Positions 1 to 6,234 of a DNA stretch of 17,369 nucleotides are shown here, piece by piece (position 1 is the stretch's first letter; each line of letters begins with the position of its first letter). A program made the translations under genes and the position numbers. The notes beneath the pieces were generated by a model that had not been told where the DNA came from, did not search any database, and was given only the letters and a program-made list of their open reading frames with translations. Source of the stretch: Pseudomonadota bacterium (GTDB lineage: Bacteria; Pseudomonadota; Alphaproteobacteria; Rhizobiales; Xanthobacteraceae); NCBI GenBank assembly GCA_023442085.1, contig JAEZMT010000333.1, positions 1 to 17,369 of the forward strand, written 5' to 3'.

Positions 1-1630
1 CCGAGGTGAGGCCGGCGCGGCACTTGGCGACGCCGTCGTCCAGCATGGTGGTCATGCCGCCGGCGATGGCCGCGCGGTCGAGGGCGGCAGCCCCGGCATG
101 GCGGTCGATCATCTCGCGGATGTCGTCGGAGAGGGTGAGCACCTCGAAGACGCCGATACGCCCGCGATAGCCCGCCCCGCCGCAACGCTCGCAGCCCACC
201 GGCTCATGCACTGTCTCCCCCGCCTTGAGGCCAAGGGCGGCATAGCGCGGATCATCCCGCACATCCGAGGCGGAGAGGGTGTGCGGCCGCTTGCAGCGCT
301 CGCAGAGCTGGCGGACGAGGCGCTGGGCGATGACCGCGCGCAACGTGGACTTCAGCAGAAAGCCCTCCACGCCGAGATCGAGCAGGCGCGGCACCGAGGC
401 GGCGGCGGTGTCGGTGTGGAGGGTGGTGAACACCAGATGGCCGGTGAGCGCGGCATGAACGGCGATGTGCGCCGTCTCCGGGTCGCGCACTTCGCCCACC
501 ATGATCACGTCCGGGTCCTGACGCAGGAAGGAGCGCAGCGCCGCCGCGAAGCTGAGGCCGATCTGCGGGCGCACCTGCGACTGGAACACGCCGCGGATCT
601 CGTATTCCACCGGGTCCTCGATGGTGAGGATCTTGCGGGTGGGCTCGTTGAGCACCGAGAGGATGGTGGCGAGCGTGGTCGTCTTTCCCGAGCCGGTGGG
701 GCCGGTGACCACCACCATGCCGTGCGGCAGCGCGAGCAGCTTCATGAGCGTCTTGCGGTCGTGGGGGGCGAGGCCCAATTTGTCCACGGTGAGCACGCCC
801 CGGTCGCGCGCCAGAAGGCGGATGACCGCGCTTTCCCCGTGCTGGGTGGGCATGATGGCGACGCGCACGTCGATCTCGTCCCGCCCGAGCTTCAGGCGCG
901 CGGCGCCGTCCTGCGGCAGGCGGCGCTCGGCGATGTCGAGGCCAGCGAGGATCTTGATGCGGGAGATGACCGCCTGCGGCAGCACGTCGGCCAGCGCGTG
1001 GATGGGGCGCAACATGCCGTCGATGCGCAGCCGCACCTCGAGGCCGGTGCGGAAGGGGCCGATATGGATGTCGCTGGCGCGCAGCTCCATGGCCTTGTCG
1101 AACAGGTCGTTCACCGCCCGCACCACCGGCGCGCCGGAGGCGAGGTCGCGCAAACTGTCGATATCGTCCTCGGCCCGCGCCGTGGCGGGACCGGCAGCCT
1201 CTCGGGCGGCGGCCTCATCGGCGCCAAGCCGTTCGGCCAAGGCGGTGGCGATGTCCTCGAAGGAGGCGACGGCGAGCGTCACCCTGCCCCCCAGCACGAT
1301 CTCCGCCGCGCGCACCACGGTCTCGTCGGTGGGATCGCCCACGGCGAGGCAGGCGGTGCCGTCCGGTGCGCGGAAGGGCAGCACCGTCATCTCGCGCAGG
1401 AAGCGAGGGGTGAAACTGGAGACGAGGGAGGGCGCCGCCATCAGCTCCGGCAGGGCGATGCGGGGCAGCCGGTAGAAGCGGGCCACCTCGTCGGCGAAAT
1501 CGCCGGCGGTGAGCTCACTCGCCTCCCACACCTGACGCAACGGACGGGTGTCCGTCCCGCCCCCGGCCGCCTGACCCGAGCCGCGCGCGGCGAGGAAGCT
1601 CAGGAAATCCGCGCTCCCCTCCCCGCCCAT
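1..1630 (-). CDS. gspE: Type II secretion ATPase GspE, C-terminus off the window
   Basis: Cytoplasmic assembly ATPase that powers pseudopilus growth in the type II secretion system. Translating the minus strand gives 543 residues running to the left edge with no stop, so only a short C-terminal tail is missing. Visible blocks: an N-terminal GspE/PilB-type domain (about 30-135), the ELRASDIHI segment (182-190), Walker A GPTGSGKT (310-317), Asp box TIEDPVEY (336-343), Walker B DVIMVGEVRD (374-383), His box HAALTGHLVFTTLHT (392-406) and the zinc tetracysteine CxxC...CxxC (C443, C446, C480, C483). That last module is typical of GspE and PilB and absent from PilT. The ATG at 1630 is chosen because an in-frame TGA lies about 14 codons upstream and GGGGA lies shortly before the ATG. 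The gene is divergent from gspD, which favours GspE over PilB. Further gsp genes probably lie to the left (inference). Confidence 0.95.
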   Translation of the reverse strand, partial: MGGEGSADFLSFLAARGSGQAAGGGTDTRPLRQVWEASELTAGDFADEVARFYRLPRIALPELMAAPSLVSSFTPRFLREMTVLPFRAPDGTACLAVGDPTDETVVRAAEIVLGGRVTLAVASFEDIATALAERLGADEAAAREAAGPATARAEDDIDSLRDLASGAPVVRAVNDLFDKAMELRASDIHIGPFRTGLEVRLRIDGMLRPIHALADVLPQAVISRIKILAGLDIAERRLPQDGAARLKLGRDEIDVRVAIMPTQHGESAVIRLLARDRGVLTVDKLGLAPHDRKTLMKLLALPHGMVVVTGPTGSGKTTTLATILSVLNEPTRKILTIEDPVEYEIRGVFQSQVRPQIGLSFAAALRSFLRQDPDVIMVGEVRDPETAHIAVHAALTGHLVFTTLHTDTAAASVPRLLDLGVEGFLLKSTLRAVIAQRLVRQLCERCKRPHTLSASDVRDDPRYAALGLKAGETVHEPVGCERCGGAGYRGRIGVFEVLTLSDDIREMIDRHAGAAALDRAAIAGGMTTMLDDGVAKCRAGLTS

Positions 1631-2108
1631 GCCCGCGTCCCCGAAAGCCAGAGTCCGGATCCAGCCGCATCATGCAGCGGCACGCTTATGAAGCTGGACC
1701 TTGACTGTTATTAGCATGGACCGCATCACCGGCGAAGGTTGCCGCCGGAAAGCAAATCCAGGCGCGGTGCCTGCCCGTTTCCGGTGGCCGCCTGTTGCCG
1801 GCGCGGAGCACCGAAACGAGGCACCGAAGCCGCCGGCTTGGTATTCCCGTCGCCCGTGACGCTCGCGCGTCACCGTGATGACAATGTCACGACAAACGGA
1901 CACCGCTCCGCTGCGGCGATAGCCAGCTAACTGAAGCTTGGCAGCAGCTTCGGTCAACCCTTATATATCCGTCACATGCAGTCGCTAAAGGATGCGCGCC
2001 AAGGGTCGTTCGGCGCGCGCCTGCGACCTGTGGCCCTTGCATGCGGCTATCGGATCCCGTGGCTCTTCTGGCCGCGCGGCTCTTGCGTTCGGAAGTATCG
2101 GGTGATGC
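1631..2108. promoter_or_regulatory. Divergent gspE/gspD intergenic region
   Basis: This 478-bp gap separates the divergent gspE and gspD starts and should hold both promoters. No convincing protein is encoded: the short ORFs here have no recognisable content. Visible structure includes a perfect 7-bp-arm palindrome at 1856-1873, a second one at 1874-1891 (CGTGA/TCACG arms), an inverted repeat with GAAGCT/AGCTTC arms at 1933-1951, and the AT-rich patch TTATATAT at about 1961-1968, which is conspicuous in such GC-rich DNA and is a candidate -10 region for gspD. A TTGACT lies near 1700. Promoter assignment is inference only. Confidence 0.45.
1856..1891. promoter_or_regulatory. Tandem GTGAC/GTCAC palindromes, possible operator
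   Basis: GTGACGCTCGCGCGTCAC (1856-1873) is an inverted repeat with perfect 7-bp arms. It is followed directly by an 18-bp element with CGTGA and TCACG arms (1874-1891). The two share GTGA/TCAC half-sites, as expected for a dimeric regulator binding side by side. They sit midway between the divergent T2SS genes. The regulator is unknown. Confidence 0.35.
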
Positions 2109-4394
2109 GTGATTGAGGATTGGCGCGGCCGGTCGAGCCCACGACCGGGCACTCTCGTATTGGCGTGCGCGATCCTCTTCGCCGCGGTCCTTTCCGGCTG
2201 CTCCGGCATCATGGACGACACCAAGCCCCAGAGCACATTCGACCAGGTCCGCAACATCGATCTGTCGCCGAAGCCCATGCAGCCTGTGGCCCAGCCGCAA
2301 CAGCCGACCGACAATCGCCAGCCCATCGAATATTTCGCCACCCCCGGGGCGCAGCCCGTGGCCGATCCGGCGGCGTTCGGTGCGGCGGGCACGGCGCAGC
2401 GCGGGGCGGATGGCGGGTACGATCTCAATTTCGAGAACACCCCCGTCACCACGGTCGCCAAGGTGGTGCTCACCGACATCCTCGGTGCCAACGTCATCAT
2501 CGATCCGAGGGTGCAGGGCACCATCAGCCTGTCCTCGGCGCGCCCGGTGGCCCGTAACGATCTTGCTTACGTGCTGGAGAGCGCCCTGCGCTCCAACGGC
2601 ATCGCCCTCGTCCGGGATTCCTCCGGCTACCAATTGATGCCGCTGACCGAGGCCGCCGGCTCGGGCGCCACCGATGTCGGCACGTCCAGGCCGGAGCCGG
2701 GCTACGGCGTCTCCGTGGTGCCGCTGCGGTATGTCTCGGCGGAGACGCTGATGCCGGTCATCGACAGCTTCGCCACCCGGGCCGGCATGGTGCGGGTGGA
2801 CCCCGGCCGCAACGTCCTGCTCATCCAGGGCACGGCGCAGGAGCGACAGGCGGCCATCAACACCGCCCTCTCCTTCGATGCCGACTGGATGCGCGGCCAG
2901 TCGGTGGGCATCTACCCACTGCGCAACAGCGCGCCGGAACCGCTCATCACCGAGCTGGAAACGCTGCTCGATGCCGGAGAGGGCGGGCTCAGCCACAAGA
3001 TGGTCAAGTTCCAGGCCATCAACCGGATGAATTCGGTGATGGTGCTGGCCAAGAAGCCGGAGCTGCTGCGCACCGCCGCCACCTGGATCGAGCGCCTCGA
3101 CCGCTCGGACAGCTCGGTGGGCGTGCGCGTCTATCGCCTGCGCTACGGCGAGGCGCGGCAGACGGCGCGGGTTTTGAACGAGCTGTTCAACGGCACGTCC
3201 TCGCAGGGGCTGGACCAGGCCTCCAACCAGATCGCGCCGGGCTCGGGCACCGCGGCGTCGTCCAACGGCGGCGGCTCGAACGGCCCCATGTCCGTGCAGC
3301 AGCGCCTCGGCCAGACGCCACCCCAGAACCAGGGCCAGAATGGCCAGAACGCCCAGCCGGTGAACCGGGGTGAGACCGACAACGAGTTGCAGGGCGGCAC
3401 AGGCTCGGGGCCGTCCGGTGGCGGCGGGGCTCTGCTTTCGGGCGTCCGTATCACCGCCGATCAGGTGAACAACTCGCTGCTCATCTTCGCGAGCCAGGAG
3501 AACTACCGCATCATCGAGCGCACCCTGCTCCAGCTCGACCAGCCGCAGCTCCAGGTCGCCATCGAGGCGACGGTGGCGGAGGTGACGCTGAACGACCAGC
3601 TCGCCTACGGCGTGCAGTTCTTCCTCACCAGCAAGGACCTCGGCCTCGGCCGCAATAACGGGTCGGCGGTGAACACGCTGTCCAGCGAGATCACCAACCA
3701 GGCCATCAACCGCGTCCTGCCTGGCTTCAACCTGCTGATCGGCCGCGAGAACCAGCCGAAGATGATCCTCGACGCCTTGCACACCGTCACCGACGTGAAA
3801 GTGCTGTCCAACCCCTCCGTGGTGGTGGTGGACAACCAAAAGGCGACCCTTCAGGTGGGCGACGAGGTACCGGTCTCCACCGGCAGCGCCACGGTGCTCA
3901 CCTCCTCAAACACGGTGGTGAACACCATCGAGTACAAGAACACCGGCATCATCCTCCACGTCACCCCCCGGGTGAACGTGAACGGGCAGGTCCGGCTCGA
4001 TGTCGAGCAGGAAATCAGCAACGTCACCAAGCAGCCCACCGCCAACGGCAGCTCTTCCGACAGCTCGACCCTCACCCCCACCGTCTCCCAGCGCCGGGTG
4101 AAGAGCACCATCGCGGTGACCAGCGGGCAGACGGTGCTGCTCGCTGGCCTCATCAGCGAGCGCAGCGACGGCGTGCGGCAGGGCGTGCCGGTGCTCGACC
4201 AGATTCCGGGCGTGGGCGATGCCTTCGCCCACAAGGACACGACGGTAAAGCGCACCGAGCTCATCATTTTCATCCGCCCGCAGATCATCCGCGACAACAT
4301 GGATGCCCACACGGTGGCGGAGGAATTGCGCGCCAAGCTCAAGGGTACGGTGGGCGTGCTGCCGGGCGGCCCGCAGCCGCTCATCAACCGGTGA
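2109..4394 (+). CDS. gspD: Type II secretion system secretin GspD (lipoprotein)
   Basis: Outer-membrane multimeric channel of the T2SS, 761 residues. The GTG start at 2109 gives a short basic leader, a hydrophobic stretch and a lipobox (VLSGC, Cys31), so it is probably a lipoprotein. Domains: N0 about 104-180 (YDLNFENTPV..VIIDPRVQG), N1 about 198-260, N2 about 265-332, N3 about 337-475 interrupted by a Gly/Asn/Gln/Ser-rich insert (361-441), and the secretin C-domain about 480-727 with VLSNPSVVVVDNQKA, VGDEVPVSTG and GQTVLLAGLISE, ending in TELIIFIRPQII. Only about 34 residues follow the secretin domain, so a pilotin-binding S-domain looks absent. That fits a self-anchored secretin. The gene is divergent from gspE. 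Its stop overlaps or abuts the next gene, indicating an operon with the prepilin peptidase. Confidence 0.96.
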   Translation: MIEDWRGRSSPRPGTLVLACAILFAAVLSGCSGIMDDTKPQSTFDQVRNIDLSPKPMQPVAQPQQPTDNRQPIEYFATPGAQPVADPAAFGAAGTAQRGADGGYDLNFENTPVTTVAKVVLTDILGANVIIDPRVQGTISLSSARPVARNDLAYVLESALRSNGIALVRDSSGYQLMPLTEAAGSGATDVGTSRPEPGYGVSVVPLRYVSAETLMPVIDSFATRAGMVRVDPGRNVLLIQGTAQERQAAINTALSFDADWMRGQSVGIYPLRNSAPEPLITELETLLDAGEGGLSHKMVKFQAINRMNSVMVLAKKPELLRTAATWIERLDRSDSSVGVRVYRLRYGEARQTARVLNELFNGTSSQGLDQASNQIAPGSGTAASSNGGGSNGPMSVQQRLGQTPPQNQGQNGQNAQPVNRGETDNELQGGTGSGPSGGGGALLSGVRITADQVNNSLLIFASQENYRIIERTLLQLDQPQLQVAIEATVAEVTLNDQLAYGVQFFLTSKDLGLGRNNGSAVNTLSSEITNQAINRVLPGFNLLIGRENQPKMILDALHTVTDVKVLSNPSVVVVDNQKATLQVGDEVPVSTGSATVLTSSNTVVNTIEYKNTGIILHVTPRVNVNGQVRLDVEQEISNVTKQPTANGSSSDSSTLTPTVSQRRVKSTIAVTSGQTVLLAGLISERSDGVRQGVPVLDQIPGVGDAFAHKDTTVKRTELIIFIRPQIIRDNMDAHTVAEELRAKLKGTVGVLPGGPQPLINR

Positions 4395-4402
4395 GGCCCG
4401 CC

Positions 4403-5047
4403 ATGGCCGAAGCCGTAGCGGGCGATGCCGTGCACCAGCCTTCCCTTGGCGACAGCCTCCCCGGAGGCCTCGGCGCTCATCCGCGCGCGGCAAGCGCGGG
4501 AGAAGTTGCGGCCCTCGCCGCCGTCTGCCTCGCGGCCATGGGCGCGAGCCTTGCGGTGGCGGGGCTTCCCGCCGGCCTGCCGCTGGCCGCTCTGGTGCCG
4601 GTGCTGGCGGCCATCGCCGTCATCGACGCGCGGCACTTCCTCATTCCCGATGGCCTGAACGCCGCCGGCATCGCCCTCGGGCTTGCCTATGCGGCGCTCG
4701 CTGCCGACGACGTTGCGGAAGGGCTGATCGTTGCCGGCCTGCGCGGCCTTCTCCTCGGCCTGCTCTTCCTCGGCCTGCGGACGGGCTATCGCGCGCTGCG
4801 CGGACGCGACGGGCTGGGGCTCGGCGACGTGAAGCTCGCGGTGCTGGCCGGCGTGTGGCTGGAGGTGACGGCCATCCCCCTCGCCATCGAGATCGCGGCC
4901 CTGTCCGCCCTCCTTGCCTATGCCCTGCGCCGCCGCGCGGCGGGCCGGGCGCTGCGCCTCGACGGGCGTCTGCCGTTCGGCCTCTTTCTCGCGCCGGCGG
5001 TGTGGATCGCCTTCATGATCGACGCCCTCCTCTTCAAGGCGAGCTGA
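4403..5047 (+). CDS. Prepilin peptidase, A24 family (GspO/TadV-like), short form
   Basis: Inner-membrane aspartic protease that removes leader peptides from type IV pilin-like proteins. Here its substrates are presumably the T2SS pseudopilins. The 214-residue product is almost entirely hydrophobic helices. It carries the two family motifs: AVIDARHFLIPD (first catalytic Asp) and GLGLGDVKL, the GxGD motif (second catalytic Asp). The N-terminal cytoplasmic methyltransferase domain and its CxxC pairs, present in classical PilD/GspO, are absent, so the protein resembles the short TadV/CpaA-type enzymes. I place the start at ATG 4403, with GTGAGG a few bases upstream. A GTG at 4391, overlapping the gspD stop as GTGA, is an in-frame alternative that adds four residues. 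Its position directly after gspD argues for a role in type II secretion. Confidence 0.88.
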   Translation: MAEAVAGDAVHQPSLGDSLPGGLGAHPRAASAGEVAALAAVCLAAMGASLAVAGLPAGLPLAALVPVLAAIAVIDARHFLIPDGLNAAGIALGLAYAALAADDVAEGLIVAGLRGLLLGLLFLGLRTGYRALRGRDGLGLGDVKLAVLAGVWLEVTAIPLAIEIAALSALLAYALRRRAAGRALRLDGRLPFGLFLAPAVWIAFMIDALLFKAS

Positions 5048-5049
5048 CC

Positions 5050-5637
5050 ATGCGCCCGGACGAGATTCCTCCCACACAGGCCTTACGCCGCTGTGCCGCG
5101 ATGCTGGCTCTGATTCTGGCGCTGGCGTTCACTGCCGGGCCGGTGATGGCCGGCAGCAAAGACGGTCCCCAGTCCCGCGCCTACGCCGCCTATGCCAAGG
5201 GCGATTACGTGACCGCCGCCGCGCTGCTCATTCCCCTCGCATGGGAAGGGGATGCAAAGGCGCAGGGGATGGTCGGCTACCTCTACGAAACCGGCAAGGG
5301 CGTGCCGCAGGATTTTGTTGTCTCGGCCCAATGGTACGGCTGCGCGGCCGAGCAGGGCGACCCCACCGCGCAGTACCTTCTCGGCCTCGCCTACGACAAG
5401 GGACGCGGCGTGCCCATCGACGTGGTGCTCTCGCAGAAATGGCTGATCCTTGCCGCCGCCCGCGCCGGCAAGCAGGAGCGCGACACCTTCACCCGCATCC
5501 GCGATGCGGTCGCCTCCAAGATGAGCCGGGCGCAGATCGCCGCCGCGCAGGAGCAGGCCATCCTCTGGATGCCGGCGCCGCCCTACGTGCCCCAGCCCCT
5601 CTGGCTGAACCGGCCGCGCTCGTTCACGCCCTTCTAA
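5050..5637 (+). CDS. Exported Sel1-repeat (TPR-like) protein
   Basis: A 195-residue protein starting two bases after the prepilin peptidase stop, hence co-transcribed with gspD. An N-terminal signal peptide (about 1-34: Arg-rich start, LALILALAFTAG core, VMA then G) predicts export to the periplasm. Two clear Sel1 repeats follow (about 68-103 and 104-140), with the LGLAYDKGRGVPID-type consensus and alternating Ala/Gly helix contacts. They are preceded by a degenerate half repeat (45-67). The tail is Pro/aromatic-rich and ends NRPRSFTPF. Sel1 proteins act as scaffolds for protein-protein contacts. No enzyme motif is seen. Operon position suggests an accessory role in type II secretion, for example secretin assembly or substrate handling, but this is inference. 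Confidence 0.85.
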   Translation: MRPDEIPPTQALRRCAAMLALILALAFTAGPVMAGSKDGPQSRAYAAYAKGDYVTAAALLIPLAWEGDAKAQGMVGYLYETGKGVPQDFVVSAQWYGCAAEQGDPTAQYLLGLAYDKGRGVPIDVVLSQKWLILAAARAGKQERDTFTRIRDAVASKMSRAQIAAAQEQAILWMPAPPYVPQPLWLNRPRSFTPF

Positions 5638-5677
5638 CCGGAGCGGGTGTTTGATGCCGTCCGTGATCCCGGATTGC

Positions 5678-5682
5678 GGAGG
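5678..5682 (+). promoter_or_regulatory. Ribosome binding site deciding the yidB-like start
   Basis: GGAGG lies four bases before ATG 5687. It supports that start over ATG codons further upstream at 5651 and 5654. Confidence 0.65.
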
Positions 5683-5686
5683 CGGC

Positions 5687-6115
5687 ATGGCCCTGTTCGA
5701 CCAGATGATCGGTGGGCTCGTTTCGAGCGTCATCGGCCAGATCAAGAAGAGCGGCGCCGTGGGCGGGCTGCTCGACGGCCTGCTCAACAGCCCCGCCGTC
5801 GCCGCCTTGCCCGGCTGGATCGACCGCACCATGGCCGGCACCAGCTTCGGCGGCATCGAGGGATTCGCCGAGGCTCTGCGCGCGGGCGGCCTTTCGGAGG
5901 CGCTGGACAGCTGGATCGCCGACGGTCCGAACCTGCCGGTGGACGCGGACGCCATCGTCGCGGCGCTGGGCGAGGCGCGCATCGCGGAACTCGCCGCCGC
6001 CTTCAACCTGCCGGCTGCGCCTTTGCCCGGCCTGATGGCCCGCTTCCTGCCGGTGATCGTGGACCGGCTGAGCCCGGACGGCATGTTCGATCTGCCCGAG
6101 CGGTCCGCCGCCTGA
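5687..6115 (+). CDS. YidB-like protein (DUF937 family)
   Basis: A 142-residue soluble protein of the YidB/DUF937 family. It begins MALFDQMIGGLVSS, like the MGLFDEVVG start of E. coli YidB. It continues with a Gly/Leu-rich region (GGLLDGLLNS, 26-35), a SEALDSWIADGPN segment (70-82) matching the YidB LSTWLSNQQG region, and a C-terminal LPVIVDRLSPDG motif (121-132) matching LPKIIDALSPQG. The molecular function of this family is not established. The upstream in-frame extension (MMPSVIPDCGGG) is rejected because GGAGG sits just before ATG 5687. It lies 49 bp after the Sel1 gene on the same strand and may be read through from the gsp operon. Confidence 0.85.
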   Translation: MALFDQMIGGLVSSVIGQIKKSGAVGGLLDGLLNSPAVAALPGWIDRTMAGTSFGGIEGFAEALRAGGLSEALDSWIADGPNLPVDADAIVAALGEARIAELAAAFNLPAAPLPGLMARFLPVIVDRLSPDGMFDLPERSAA

Positions 6116-6234
6116 CGTCAGCGTGTGCGGCGGGAGGCTCGCGCGCGCCGCGCGGGACCGCTATATAGGGGCAGGTCCGGTTGCGGCGCGGGGGCGCCAT
6201 CGGGCCATCCTTGAGAAAGACCAGAGCCCGCACC

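Noticed and set aside
98..1714. A 538-codon plus-strand frame over gspE
   Set aside because: The minus strand carries Walker A/B, Asp and His boxes and the tetracysteine of GspE. The plus frame is its shadow.
1670..1957. Possible 95-residue gene in the gspE-gspD gap
   Set aside because: No recognisable motif or membrane segment, Arg-rich composition, and it would cover the region needed for two divergent promoters.
1887..3839. A 650-codon minus-strand frame opposite gspD
   Set aside because: Low-complexity HVRAG-type composition with no domain. gspD on the plus strand shows full secretin architecture.
3851..5077. A 408-codon minus-strand frame over gspD and the peptidase gene
   Set aside because: No domain and shadow composition. 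Both plus-strand genes are well supported.
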